From: Sanderia malayensis
Taxonomy: Eukaryota > Cnidaria > Scyphozoa > Semaeostomeae > Pelagiidae
Length of the DNA stretch: 64,000 nt
NCBI GenBank assembly: GCA_013076295.1
Contig: RQOL01000374.1
Location: forward strand, 3,896,743 to 3,960,742
Reading direction: 5' to 3'
Both the position numbers and the translations under genes were made by a program. Positions 11,112 to 23,266 of this stretch are shown here, piece by piece. Numbering within the stretch: position 1 is the stretch's first letter; each line of letters begins with the position of its first letter. The notes under the pieces are model-generated. The model made no database searches. It saw only the letters and a program-made list of their open reading frames with translations, and was not told where the DNA came from.

Positions 11112-11143
11112 TTCTCGTTGGTAAGAGTTCTTGCCAACGAGAA
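11112..11143. repeat. Hairpin, 10-bp stem
   Basis: TTCTCGTTGG (11112-11121) and CCAACGAGAA (11134-11143) flank a 12-base loop. It is followed by short 'TTTAATCTG' repeats. Confidence 0.8.
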
Positions 11144-11218
11144 TAATCTGTTTTCTGTTTAATCTGTTTAATCTGTTTGTTAATCTGTTGTTGAAAAGTA
11201 TATCTGTTTTCATGTAAC

Positions 11219-11292
11219 CCATTCACCCCCACTTACAATGGGTTAGCTTGCTGCGCTCGCCTGTCTATCTGTTATCAAGAAACATTGACTCA
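11219..11292 (-). repeat. Single partial unit of the 114-bp satellite
   Basis: Read on the minus strand this is TCAATGTTTCTTGATAACAG, then ATAGACAGGCGAGCGCAGC and CTAACCCATTGTAAGTGGGG, the signature of the satellite that forms arrays at 15.4, 34.2, 39.4, 51 and 59.5 kb. It sits just downstream of the LINE's 3' end. Confidence 0.85.
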
Positions 11293-11845
11293 TAGGTTTC
11301 AGTTTCAGTTTTCAGTTTTTTCATTTTATCAATCAATCCTAAATACTATTTAATAGCTACAATAAATAAAACTAAAAAACAACATTTAACAATTTACGAG
11401 ATTACCTAATTTTATAATTAACAATTTAACAATACAAAGTACATATATGATAACAAGCAAAATTGTATTTAAGACTGAGAGACTAAGGAGGAGCTCTCTA
11501 AGTAGATAGACTAATCGAGAGACAGCCCCCCATATAAAAACAAAAAAACTAGAATTATTCTAAAATAAAAAGAAAATAAAAAGAAAATGATAAGAAAATG
11601 ATAACCAGATGAACCTCATTGTAATATTAGTTCTGGCAGTCATTTGTAAGAAAAAAAGTTTTCAAGTGTGAACGAAATGCAGAAACGGAACTAGAAACAC
11701 GTAAGAAGAGTGGAATAGTGTTCCAAATTTTTGAACCAAAATATTGAATTGTTTTAAGACCATACAAGGAATTATTTCTAACTGTTTGGAAGATATCACC
11801 TCTAGAAGCCTGACGAGTCCCAATCTTATGGATAGCTGCATTAGG

Positions 11846-14800
11846 TTAAAAATAATTGTGAAAGCAAGATGGAGCTATTTTGTTGATGGATTTATAAACA
11901 AAGTTTAGAATATTTAGGTGCAGAATATCCTCAAGTTTCAAAATTTTCAATGTGTGGAAAATGGGTGTACTTGGGGATGTGGAAGGCTCAAACTTAATAC
12001 ACCGTACAATTTTCTTCTGAAGACGAAAGAGTGGGTCCAAGTAAGAATCATAGGTCAAACCCCATACAGAAATCCCATAGCTGAGGAAAGATTGGAATAT
12101 CGAGTTATAGAGAGATAGAAGTGCAGGCATGGGAAGATAATGTCTCAATTTAAAGAAGATACCAGCAGTTCTGGAAAGTTTTTTACAAAGTTCAGTTGTA
12201 TGAATTTTCCAGGATAGATGCTCATCCATAAGAATACCTAAAAATTTGACGTATCGTGACCTTTTAATGTTCTGTTTGCCAACTTTAAGGTTGCAAAGGT
12301 CAGTTATTCGTTTCCTTGGGCTATGGAACAGCACAAAATTTGTCTTTTCAACATTAAGGGAGAGTTTATTCGAATCCAGCCAAAGCTTAACTTTTTTAAG
12401 TTCTCCATTAACTCTTTTGGTGAGAAGTTGAAGATCATCTGACTCGCAGTAAATGTTAGTATCGTCAGCAAAGAGAAAGAATGAGAGAAACTTTGATGAG
12501 TTTGGCAAATCATTTATGTAGATTATAAATAGCAATGGGCCAAGGACTGAGCCTTGGGGAACACCACAGGGTATGTCCAAAAGAGAAGAAGAATGGCCAT
12601 TAATTGAGACATATTGTTTGCGGTTACCAAGGTAAGATTGGAACCAATTTAAAGCAGTGCCCCTGATTCCATAATGTTCTAACTTTTTTATAAGAATTTC
12701 ATGATTTACTGTGTCAAAAGCCTTCTGTAAGTCCATAAAGATTCCACAACCAAACCTTTTATTGTCTAAAGAAGATTTAATAGTTTCAGTTAAACTAATT
12801 AATGCATGATCAGTTGAGTGGCCTGTTCGAAAACCAAATTGCATGCCATATAATGCCTCATAGAATTCAAGGAAACTGTAAAGACGCTTGTGCATTAATT
12901 TTTCAAAAATTTTGCTAAAGATAGAAAGCAGAGAAATCGGTCTGTAATTAGATTTACTTGTGGGAAGTCCCTTTTTAAAGACAGGAATAACCTTAGCAAT
13001 TTTAAGCTTTTCAGGAAAGATCCCCATAATAAAGGATTCATTGACCAATCTAGAGAGATCCTTTGAGATGGGCATATCAAGGATTTTTAGAAGTTTCACT
13101 GGTATACTGTTCGGTCCACTGGATTTACCATTTTTCAAAGATTGAATCAGAGATGAAATCTCTTCTGGTGTGCTAGGAGATATAAAAAATGATTCCATTG
13201 TAGGATTGGATAAGTAATCTAATAGAGATTTTGGTGTTCTGGGAATTTTCTTTGTGATATTACTGGCAATATTAGTAAAATAATTATTAAATTCATTAGC
13301 TATCATCTTTGGGTCTGAGGTTTCTGTACCATTCTCATCCTTCAAATAGGAAACAGTATCAAAATTTCCAGGTTTTATGCTTATTATACTTTTAATGCCA
13401 TTCCACAGCATCTTCATGTTATTTTTATGTTCATCAAAATACTGATGATAATATGCCTTCTTACTCTCTCGCAATTCATTCACGATGCGATTTCGAAATT
13501 GTTTGTAGGCTTTTAGATCATATACCGATTTAGTTGACTTAAATAACTTAAATAAATTGTCTCTAATTTTCATCATTCTTCGTATTTTCACGTTAAACCA
13601 TCGTCTATTCCTAAGCTTAAGTGACTTTTTGTTTAACTTTTTCATGGGACAATGTTTTTTAATGAGGATGTTAATATTAGATAGAAAATTATCAAATTTA
13701 TTGTTAAGGTTCAAACTGACATCTTCAAGGAAAGAAGTTTCAATTTCTTTGAAATCAGCTAGAAATTTAGTGCTGTCAAAGTTCCTGTAATCATAAACAA
13801 AATAAGAAGAATTTTTGTAGTCAGGTGCATTCTCACTCAAGATAGTAAATTGTGGCAGGTGATCTGAGATTAGAGATAGAATGTTACCTGCAAAAATGTT
13901 ACTTTCAGTTGCATTGTTAACATAAATGTTATCAATAATTGTTGAAGAGGATTCAGTAATACGAGTTGGATGAAGTATGGATGGTTGGAAATGGTAAGAA
14001 AACATCATATTGACAAAATCATTTGTAGGGGTATTATTATCATATTTGAGCAAATCAATGTGAAAATCACCCATAATAGCAATCAGTTTATTTTCCTTTG
14101 CAATGCTCTTGAGTGTCTCCTGAAAATAGTTGGTAAATTTAGAAATTTCGGAATTAGGATGTCTGTAGGCACAACAGAAAAGGATATTATGGGCTTTTGG
14201 ATTTTCAACCTCAATCCATACAATTTCAAAGTCTTTATCAACAATACAGAGATCATCTCTTTTGTTAGCTGTGAGATTTGACTTGACATAAATTCCAACA
14301 CCACCAGCAGAACTGTGAGAGGGAGATTCGTGAAATTTGTATCCTGGAAGCTCCATATTTATCTTATTTTGAGCGCCAACTGTAGCCTTTGTTTCAGACA
14401 AACCTATGACTTGAAAATTCATGTTAAGACAAGATAGCAGAGCATTAAGTTCATCAAAATGAAGAGAAAGGCTTCTTATATTCACATGAAGGAGAGAAAG
14501 ATCTGAATCTGGCACTGGCATAGCTTCAAGTTCTTCAACAGTGCAGTACTTCGAGCTAATATTACTGCTCAAATTTTCATCTGAATCATAATCAGACAGG
14601 TTAGGAAGGTTGGTAAGTGTTGATGAGATTTCAAAGGACGGCGAAGAGTCTACAAGAGAAGGTAGGCTGATACCATTGAGACCCAAGAGGACTTCATCAG
14701 ATTCCAGGGTGAATGGGAGTGAAGAGGAGTTATTGATAATAATGCATTTCAAACAAATCCATTCTATGTTGTCAGGTTCACTTTGAAAGAATTCATATTC

Positions 14801-14989
14801 AATCTTAGAGGTATTGTTGCATTTAATATGGATCCACCTATCACACTGACAGCAGAAAATTGCATTTTGATTTTGATTTACATTTTTTTCACAAATACCA
14901 CAGGGAAATTGCACTTGATTGTTTACAGGTTCATAGCCATGTTTGTTTTTTTCAATTATATCATCGATTTTGTTAGTTAAGCAGGACAT
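11846..14989 (-). CDS. CR1-like LINE polyprotein: PHD finger, endonuclease, reverse transcriptase
   Basis: The open frame begins upstream at 15079, but the first 30 residues are AT-rich and low-complexity. MSCLTNK at 14989 is the better start and gives about 1047 residues. In order it has a PHD-type finger (CGIC, CCQCDRWIHIKC, WICLKC); an APE-like endonuclease with HVNIRSL, SETK, GGVGIYV, YRHPNSE, MGDFHIDLL (His where Asn is usual) and SDHLP; and a reverse transcriptase with KSSGPNSIP, NYRPISLLS, FMDLQKAFDTVNH, GVPQGSVLGPLLF and FADDT. The enzyme nicks target DNA and reverse-transcribes its own RNA there. A TAA at 11843-11845 ends the frame, but the same frame continues to about 11640 with the conserved SKIWNTIPLFLR and FRSHLKTFF tail. 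A single nonsense change near the end is thus the only clear lesion. The 3' region extends to about 11300. Confidence 0.93.
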   Translation of the reverse strand: MSCLTNKIDDIIEKNKHGYEPVNNQVQFPCGICEKNVNQNQNAIFCCQCDRWIHIKCNNTSKIEYEFFQSEPDNIEWICLKCIIINNSSSLPFTLESDEVLLGLNGISLPSLVDSSPSFEISSTLTNLPNLSDYDSDENLSSNISSKYCTVEELEAMPVPDSDLSLLHVNIRSLSLHFDELNALLSCLNMNFQVIGLSETKATVGAQNKINMELPGYKFHESPSHSSAGGVGIYVKSNLTANKRDDLCIVDKDFEIVWIEVENPKAHNILFCCAYRHPNSEISKFTNYFQETLKSIAKENKLIAIMGDFHIDLLKYDNNTPTNDFVNMMFSYHFQPSILHPTRITESSSTIIDNIYVNNATESNIFAGNILSLISDHLPQFTILSENAPDYKNSSYFVYDYRNFDSTKFLADFKEIETSFLEDVSLNLNNKFDNFLSNINILIKKHCPMKKLNKKSLKLRNRRWFNVKIRRMMKIRDNLFKLFKSTKSVYDLKAYKQFRNRIVNELRESKKAYYHQYFDEHKNNMKMLWNGIKSIISIKPGNFDTVSYLKDENGTETSDPKMIANEFNNYFTNIASNITKKIPRTPKSLLDYLSNPTMESFFISPSTPEEISSLIQSLKNGKSSGPNSIPVKLLKILDMPISKDLSRLVNESFIMGIFPEKLKIAKVIPVFKKGLPTSKSNYRPISLLSIFSKIFEKLMHKRLYSFLEFYEALYGMQFGFRTGHSTDHALISLTETIKSSLDNKRFGCGIFMDLQKAFDTVNHEILIKKLEHYGIRGTALNWFQSYLGNRKQYVSINGHSSSLLDIPCGVPQGSVLGPLLFIIYINDLPNSSKFLSFFLFADDTNIYCESDDLQLLTKRVNGELKKVKLWLDSNKLSLNVEKTNFVLFHSPRKRITDLCNLKVGKQNIKRSRYVKFLGILMDEHLSWKIHTTELCKKLSRTAGIFFKLRHYLPMPALLSLYNSIFQSFLSYGISVWGLTYDSYLDPLFRLQKKIVRCIKFEPSTSPSTPIFHTLKILKLEDILHLNILNFVYKSINKIAPSCFHNYF

Positions 14990-15038
14990 TTGGTTATCTT
15001 TAAAATTAAAATCTAAAAGGAAAATAAATGGAAAATAA

Positions 15039-15224
15039 ATGAAGAAAAAAAAAACTGAGATAAAATACAAAAAACGCAAAGAAAAGTATCAGCCAGACGG
15101 AGAAGCAGCTTACAACGCAAAATATAAAGAACAAAGGGCACTTGAGAGGATCAATGAAGTTCGAACACAAATTGCACACCCGAGGAGACATAGTGATTTA
15201 GTAATGATAGAGTTCAACCAGAAC
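15039..15224 (+). other. Basic low-complexity ORF upstream of the LINE, uncertain
   Basis: A plus-strand frame starting at 15039 encodes a Lys/Glu-rich stretch (KKRKEKYQPDGEAAYN, KEQRALERINEVR) before running into satellite DNA. It could be a remnant exon or the LINE's 5' region read backwards. I do not recognise it. Confidence 0.2.
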
Positions 15225-16215
15225 AATAGGAGCGGGAGCGAGTGCAGCGATCGAAGCTCGCCAACCAGATTAAGCTTTGTTTACTTCACGGGCTCCGGGG
15301 AGGGAGCAAAGCGACCAAACCCGGCTCATGTATGTATGTATGTATGTATGTATGTATGTATGTATGGGCATGAGCGTAAGCGAATGCAGCGCAAGAAGTG
15401 CGCCCCATCAGTCAATGTTTCTTGATAATAGCTAGACAGGCGAGCGCAGCGAGCTAACCCATTGTACATGGAGTTGTAAGAGGCATGAGCGAAGCGAATG
15501 CGGCGCACGAAGTGCGCCCTATCAGCCAATGTTTCTTGATAATAGATAGACAGGCAAGCGCAGCGAGCTAACCCATTGTACGTGGGGTTGAAAGGGACAT
15601 GAGCGTAAGCGAATGCAGCGCAAGAAGTATGCCCCATCAGTCAATGTTTCTTTATAATAGCTAGACAGGTGAGCGCAGCGAGCTAACCCATTGTACGTGG
15701 AGTTGAAAGAGGCAAGAGCGAAGCGAATGCAGCGCATGAAGTGCGCCCTATCAGTCAATGTTTCTTGATAATAGATAGACAGGCGAGCGCAGCGAGCTAA
15801 CCCATTGTACGTGGGGTAGAAAGGGGCATGAGCGTAAGCGAATGCAGCGCACTAAGTGCGCCCTATCAGTCTATGTTTCTTGATAATAGATAGACAGGCG
15901 AGCGCAGCGAGCCAATGAGGGTCAGCAGCGCACGAAGCGCGCTCCATCAGTCAAAGTTTCTTGCTAATAGATAGACAGGCCATGGCAAGAGGCATTCAAT
16001 TAGCGAATGCAGTGCACGAAGTGTGCCCTATCAGTCTATGTTTTTTGATAATAGATAGACAGGCGAGCACAGCGAGCCAATGAGGGTCAGCAGCGCACGA
16101 AGCGCGCTCCATCAGTCAAAGTTTCTTGCTAATAGATAGACAGGCCATGGCAAGAGGCATTCAATTAGCGAATGCAGTGCACGAAGTGTGCCCTGTCAGG
16201 CAATGTTTCTTGATA
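15225..16215. repeat. 114-bp satellite array with an ATGT microsatellite at its left edge
   Basis: The left part has the module CCAGATTAAGCTTTGTTTAC and a GGGCTCCGGGGAGGGAGC box, then an ATGT run at 15329-15366. Seven to eight satellite units follow, each with GACAGGCGAGCGCAGCGAGC, GAGCGAAGCGAATGCAGC and GCACGAAGTGCGCC blocks. The last two units are a variant with 'GAGGGTCAGCAGCGCACGAA' and 'CCATGGCAAGAGGCATTC'. The array is related to the HLE cores but shows no CTAG terminus here. Confidence 0.85.
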
Positions 16216-18951
16216 ATATACAACATATATATTAGATATAGTATGATAGAAGATTGTATTGGATGATTTTATACATATATAGTAGGAAACAGTATAGTAT
16301 TGCATGGCCATGTATAGTATTTTTTGGTGTGTAGCATTGTATTTACATTTTTATTTTTAGTGTTGCATTTAATAGCAAGTTCAAGCAGTTTTTTAAGTCT
16401 TTGTAAGCAATCATATGTGGTCCAATTTGTTAATTTATTTCCATACTTTGTAGTACCCTTCGTTGATAAATACACAGAGAATGAAGAAAATGCACAATTG
16501 ATGATAGAATATTAACAACACACAACAAAGGTTCAAAGGACATGACTTGAATTTATAACTTATAGTTGTAAATTATAGTTGTAACAAAAACTGTATACCT
16601 TACAACATAAATGTACTATTTACCTGAATATAATTTACCAGCAGTGAAGCGTGCAACATTACATATGCTTCTCTTGAAAAGTTTTCATTTTCTGTAGTCA
16701 TTTCTCATAACTAAATTTCGACGATCAGGCCACTACCACGGTGTTTCTACCCACATACTAACAATATTTACGCATTCTGTGACATTTCCAGGAGGCCTCC
16801 ATTTCAGTTATCTAAGTTTTATTCTACGAGGCCATCTTCATTCTGTTGCTACGGTATTCATATTCAAAATTTTCTTCACAACGCAACGCGCCAAAAATAT
16901 TTTCTGTCCGTTCGTCTTCGTCCATTGTCAAAAGCAGAGCCACAGTCAACAGGTAAATTGTTTTCACCTCATTACTGATATTTTATACCTTTAAATATTA
17001 ATAAAGACAATTACAAATAATACCCGAATTTTTTATCACATGCATAGCAATTTCCATGTATTTAATCACTCCTGATTTCTTTTACAGTCTTCGCTTAGTT
17101 TTGTGATTGTCTTCCTTAAACCTTTCTACTGAAGAAAAAAAGATTCCGGTATGTACTTTCAGTTCAATGTTACTTGGATAATGAGATTCTCCTTTACTAT
17201 TATGATCACCAACCATATGTATAACTTATTACTTACCATTTCAATCACAATTAGAATCTTATTCTTTTTCCAGTATTTGCAGTTTGGCAGTTGCCTTGCT
17301 GGTTGTTTTTATTTCGGTTCTTTATTTTGCTTAAAACATTTCACATTTTTCGTTCATGCATGGTCAAAGTTTCATTACTATTTGTTCACATTATAGGTTC
17401 CAAATGTTCCAAATTATATGTTTCAGTATTTTTAATATTTCAATCATACTTTAATAATTCAAAATGTTTTATCAATTATAAATGCTTACATGATTGCGTT
17501 GCCAAACCTTCAATTAATAGCTTACCCAATGCATGGTATTCACTTTCATGAATGCGATGTTGCAGTGGCGCCAATTATAGTGGTAAGTGGTAACGTGCAA
17601 TCTAAACTCAGAAAATGAGACTGGAGTCAACACATTTTCAACAGTGAGTCAAAATACTTTATACATACTCTTCAGATGGAAATGTTTTAAGAAGATGTAG
17701 TTGGATTCTCACCATGCTTTTCCTAAAACTTGGCTGGCATGCCATGATGATGTAATTCAATTTCTCGTGCAATTTTTACCTCCTACCTTTTTAACCAGGG
17801 ACGAAGGGGAATTCCCTTTTCACTAACAAGTTTCTCGCCTTTTTAAGCACGTGACATGTATAAACCAATCGTGGGAGCTGTATAATACAATAGAAATCCC
17901 ACCTCTAATTATTGGCACAATTAGATTTTGCCTAATTTAATTTAGTTATCCAAATTATCGATAGGATATAATTATATGGAATTATTTATCGCTGAGTAAG
18001 TGTTATGAATGTTGCTTTTTCTAACAAGCTATCATTATAACCTAAAAAGCTTCTTCATCGCTATTTCCCTTAATAATGTCAATAATTTTTGCTCTTCTTT
18101 CTATGCATTTCATGGCAAGAACAGGTTACCTGTTGTTCAGGCATCATATTTTTATTAAATATCTATTTCAAGTTTATTAATAACTATTATCTTTCTTTTC
18201 TTACCATAGTTTTGAAAGACACAAGGCTCGGTAAGAAATGAATTTATTCATTGCAGTTTTTCCTTCTCAGTATACCTCTTTAATTATTTGTTTACTTTAT
18301 AAAAAGAGGCCCACTTTGGTCGATTTTCAAATAATGTACACCTCTCTTTTACAAACTTCTTTCAATAATTATGAAATGATATCTTCGTTACCTATGATTT
18401 TTAAATGTAACCTATGTGCAGCGAGCTACTCTTTACCACGGATAAAAACATCATTTTTGTTTTATGCATCTGGAATATTATGAAGGAACGTTTATGGCGC
18501 CGTTTTTAACAAATTTACCCTGTAACCAAATTTGTTGAATTCTTGATAACTGCCCTGGATTCAACAAGTTAATTTTCATTACGTACAGGTTTTCGGAGCC
18601 TCTTTTTATGATTCGTTTATTCATGTCAACAATAATTTTGATTTCAATTTACTTTCTTCCATTTTAGTAGCTGTTTACATTACAGAAACGAGCGCAGTTT
18701 AACGTGAGGGTTTTCATAAAATTTACATTATATTACATAGCATTACTTTTATAACAATAATTTATTTACAACACTATACTTAACACTACCATACTCTTTA
18801 AATACATAATATTTACTTCTTTGTGTTGCAGCTTTACACAGGGCTATAATTATTTCCATTGTTGTTGCTATTGAGGCCAAGCAATAACATTTACAATAAT
18901 ATTGCCTAATTTAATTTGTCTCTGCCTTTTTTCCATATCACAACTTGCACC
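16216..18951. other. AT-rich region without recognised genes
   Basis: Only short ORFs without motifs. The stretch lies between the satellite array and the Helitron start codon and must contain the Helitron 5' end and promoter, but I could not pick out a 5'-TC terminus with confidence. Confidence 0.5.
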
Positions 18952-21900
18952 ATGCCGCGTAAGTCCAGGAAAAGTATAACGGGCGACAGACGTAGAAATC
19001 AAGTGCAGGAGAATGTGCAGCATAGGAGACAGATCAATCAACAGCCTCCACCTCAACAGACAGGAAATGCCGATAACGTACTTGCAGCAGTCAACGATCT
19101 TCAACAATTGCAGCTCGAAAACCGTCAGCTAGAAGCCCCTGAATATCAGCCATTTCCAGCACAATATCCTCTTCCACAGATACAGCCAATGGAGATGGAC
19201 ATGGAACCAGAGCTTCCCATTCAGAACCAAGAGCTTCCAGCAGCAGAACAGGCTGCAGACATCGAGATGCACGACGCAGTTCCAGTACCCGATGAAAATC
19301 AGATACCAGAACCCGTTGAAGATCAGCAAATGTAAGTTGACAACCCTGTCCCAGAGAACAATGAAGCTGAAAACCTCATCCCCTTCTCCCCATTACCACA
19401 CCACTTGAATAAAATGACAGGAACATGCATTCATTGTGGTGCAAAGTACTTCAAAGAAGAACTTAACTCCCGAAAACAATCCAGTTATCACAATCAGTTA
19501 TCACAATTCATGGAAAGGCATATCACATGACTGGTAACTGATACAATATGATTCCAGTCATTATCAATAAAACGTATTATTTGTTTATGCTGGCTACGAT
19601 TGAATTTTTATTTCCCTAACTTATGCTTTGAATCATTAACAGGTGTAACAGAAACAGACAGATCCAGAAAATATGCAGAACTTTACATCATGGATACGCA
19701 ACAAGCATTGCAGGAACGGCAAAACACTGCAGGAGAACAGTGTCTTGATTTGGACATTGTTGCACTTCTCCAGAATGAGTTAATGGCAGTCAATCGATTT
19801 TCACAACATTCTCGAAGCATGGGTGAAATATTGGAGGAACAGCGACAGCAAGATATTGCAAAAATCAGCCTGTTCCGACATTCAAAATGATCATAACAGG
19901 TCGCCCACAACAAGATCGCAGATACGATAATCCTACTGCCAGAGAAATTGCAGCTATATACACAGTACAGAATGAAGGTGCACCGAATCCTGATGATAGA
20001 GAATTGCAGATACAAACAAGACGCAGAGATCTCATGAAGATTTACGCAGCGAGTCCAATTGCCGATCCTCTCACCTATCCATTGATGTTCTTTCATGGTG
20101 ACAGAGGTTACAGTTTGGACCTTCAACGATTGCCCACAGCACACATAGTGGGTGAACACCACAACAATCGTAACCGTTGACCAAACTAACCCTTTCCGAA
20201 TACTATTTATACAGAATTCAGGTCAGGGATGCATTCTCAGCCATCCACATTGCATAACTTCTATTTCAACAGTATCTGGTAGATGCATATACGAACATAG
20301 AAGGCAATAAACTGAGCTGGATTATGAACAATCAGCGTCAACTTCGTGTTGACACATACCGAGGCCTGATGGATCATCTCAACAGAAGAGCTGAAATCAA
20401 AAACCAGATGGCTAGGGCTAACAATCTGAATCAGCCCATACATATCGATGTTGGCCGTGTTATCATTCTACCCTCAACATTTCCAGGCAGCCAAAGAAAT
20501 ATGTATCAACATTTTCAAGATGCAATGACAATCGTAAGGAAGTATGGCAAGCCAGACATCTTCCTCACAATGACTGCCAATCCTAAATGGAAGGAGATAG
20601 AAGAAAACATACATCCATATCAGGCGGCCAATGATCGACCGGACATTGTCACAGGAGTATTTCAACTGAAACTCCAGGAACTACTCCAAGACATACTACA
20701 CAACCACATTCTTGGACATGTCACAGCACATGTATATGTGATAGAATTTCAGAAGAGAGGACTACCACACGCACACATGATCCTGTTTCTTTCACATGCT
20801 GATAAACCACGAACACCACAACAGGTAATATCTACATACTTAGATAGAGAGATTGTAATAATTATATTTAAAATCAAATGCAGAGTATGTCATGATCGAC
20901 ATGCGTTACAACTATTCTGTATGTGATCTCAATAATAGTTGCTAATTATCATGTTCATTTTCAGGTAGATCAACTCATATCAGCAGAGATACCAGATCCA
21001 CAGGATGCAAGATACCACAAGTTAGTCCTAAAACACATGACACATGGTCCCTGTGGAAATTTAAATCCTCAGTCCGTGTGCATGGAAAATAACAAATGCA
21101 AAAGGCACTTTCCAAAGGAACCAGTTGCTGACACTCAAATCAATGTCAATGGCTGTCCTCTCTACAGACGGCGCTGTCGTCATCCAGTCAATCTGAATAA
21201 TCGCATCTTGGATGATACTTGGGTAGTTCCACATAACAGACACCTACTCATCAAATATCAGTGTCATATCAACATGGAAATATGCAGTACAGTAAAAAGT
21301 GTCAAGTACATTTTCAAATATATTCACAAAGGACATGATATGGCACATGTTGAAATTCTTGAAGAAAATAAACAGCAAGTACCTCAAGACATTGAACACG
21401 ACGAGGTGCGCCAATACATCAACGCAAGATATATTGGACCACATGAAGCTGTTTATCGGCTTATGCAGCCACAGTCAAATGGCTTTCTGTTCATCTGCCA
21501 TTTGAGCAACAAGTCATCTTTCATGACAATGATGACGAACAAAGGCTCAACAACATTGGTGATAGAACAACACTTACAGCATGGTTTGAACTCAACCAGC
21601 AAGATCCAGCTGCACATCAGTACCTCTATCATGAGATACCAGAGCACTATGTCTTCCAGGAGCGTTCAAAAACATGGATTGCCAGACAAAGAAGAACAAT
21701 GCCCATCATTGGTAGAATTAATCAAGTGCAGCCGGGACCTTTCGAGCAAAAGTTTGCACTCAGACTTTTGCTACTGCATACACGAGGAGCTACTTCATTT
21801 GAAGATCTTCGTACAGTGGAAGGTAATCTATGTGATTCCTTCAAAGATGCAGCATTAGCTCTAGGGCTACTAGAAGATGATACCGAAGTCATTGTCTTGA

Positions 21901-23266
21901 AGAAGCTGTCATCTTCAATATGCCTTCGCAACCCAGACAGTTGTTTGCATCATTGCTACTCTTTCAAACGCCATCAGACATCAGAACTCTCTTGAATGCC
22001 TTCAAAGAAGCAATGAGTGAAAACTTTGTCAGACGTGATCAACTCAACAATCCAGACGTAACCTTCCAAGACAGACACATGTATCAATGTCCACATATTG
22101 ACAACAATTTGAAAGTTCATGGTTTGTCCATCACGAACTACGATCACCTTCCTCAGCTACCGGCCGACTTTGTCATCCCAGAACAAGGTGATTTACAACT
22201 TGCCATGATGATATTCACGGTAATAACTTAGCCAATATATGATTCTATTTCTACCAAATTAACTATTGTTTATGTTTTCAGAGGAAGATCACATGGATGT
22301 TGAAAACGAACGAGAGCAAGGAGAACAAATGCGCGCTGCATTGAATCCAGAACAACAAGTGGTATACACAGCCATTATTCAAGCGATTGAGGCGCAATCA
22401 GAGCAGAACTGTCACTTTCTCGACGGACCAGCCGGCACAGGGAAAACATTTCTCTACAACACGTTGGTTCATAATCTTCATGGATCTGGACACAAAGTTC
22501 TGTGTATGGCTTGGTCAGGAATTGCAGCAACAATGCTTGTCAATGGCAGAACATCGCATTCGCAATTCCAAATTCCAATACCATTGAAGCTGGAATCAAC
22601 ATGCAATGTCAAGAGACAGTGCCGAAGAGCACAAGTGTTGCGTGAAACAACCCTGTTCATATGGGATGAAGCTTCAATGATACCAGCATTGGCATTACAA
22701 GCAGTTGACAGACTGCTTCGGGAGATCACAAGAGTTGAAAAGCCATTTGGTGGCAAATTCATGTTGCTTGGTGGCGATTTCAGACAAGTTCTACCTGTTG
22801 TCCCCAAAGCAGGAAGAGAGAAAATCGTATCAGAGAGTCTTAAATCATATCAAATCAGTGATTTGTGGGCACAGTTTCGACAACATCGCCTACACACAAA
22901 CATGAGAGCTGTTCAAGATGAATCTTACAGAGAATTCTCAGAATGGCTCCTAAGACTCGGCAACAAACAAGAACCACATGATGCACTTGACAATATCACT
23001 TTGCCACATCAAATATGCACATCTTCGCAAGAAGCAATGCTCAACTTCATATATCCCCAGCCTAATACACCACAGTCCCACCTCATGCTGGATCCGGTAA
23101 CCATGTCAGAACGTTGTTGTCTTACCCCAAAGAATGACTTTTCACATCAAATCAATGACATCATTCTGGAAAGACTACAGACTCCTGACAGAACATACTA
23201 CAGCACAGACAGTGTGATAACAGAGGATCCAGATGAGGAGGCGGCATATCCAATTGAGTTTATCAA
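18952..23266 (+). pseudogene. Helitron 2 Rep-helicase gene, 5' part (spliced, several lesions)
   Basis: The start is taken at 18952 (MPRKSRKS), followed by a Gln/Pro/Glu-rich region and a CIHCGAKYF zinc knuckle. An intron follows HGKAYHMTG (about 19534-19642). The HUH Rep domain has FQQYLVDAY, then the 'GSQRNMYQHFQDAM' block, FLTMTANPKW, the His-x-His motif in RGLPHAHMILFL and the tyrosine region KYIFKYIHKGHD. Clear introns are 20825-20964 and 22188-22281. The SF1 helicase starts near 22290 with GPAGTGKT, WDEASMIP and GGDFRQVLPV and is cut at 23266 by the HLE pair. Lesions seen: TAA at 19333, a stop in front of LLFQQYLVD near 20253, and frameshifts near 19885, 21467 and 21895. Rep nicks and joins DNA strands and the helicase unwinds during rolling-circle transposition. 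This copy is recent-looking but not intact. Confidence 0.9.

Noticed and set aside
15400..16215. CRISPR-like regularly spaced repeats
   Set aside because: Units are 114 bp tandem satellite without unique spacers, in a eukaryotic context and with no cas genes.
16269..16515. Small opposing ORFs that might be a host exon
   Set aside because: Short, AT-rich, no motif, no convincing splice sites with neighbours.
19333..19338. Splice donor GTAAGT right after QQM in Helitron 2
   Set aside because: The same frame continues past the TAA into VDNPVPENNEAEN and a zinc-knuckle block typical of Helitrons, so a nonsense change is more likely than an intron here.
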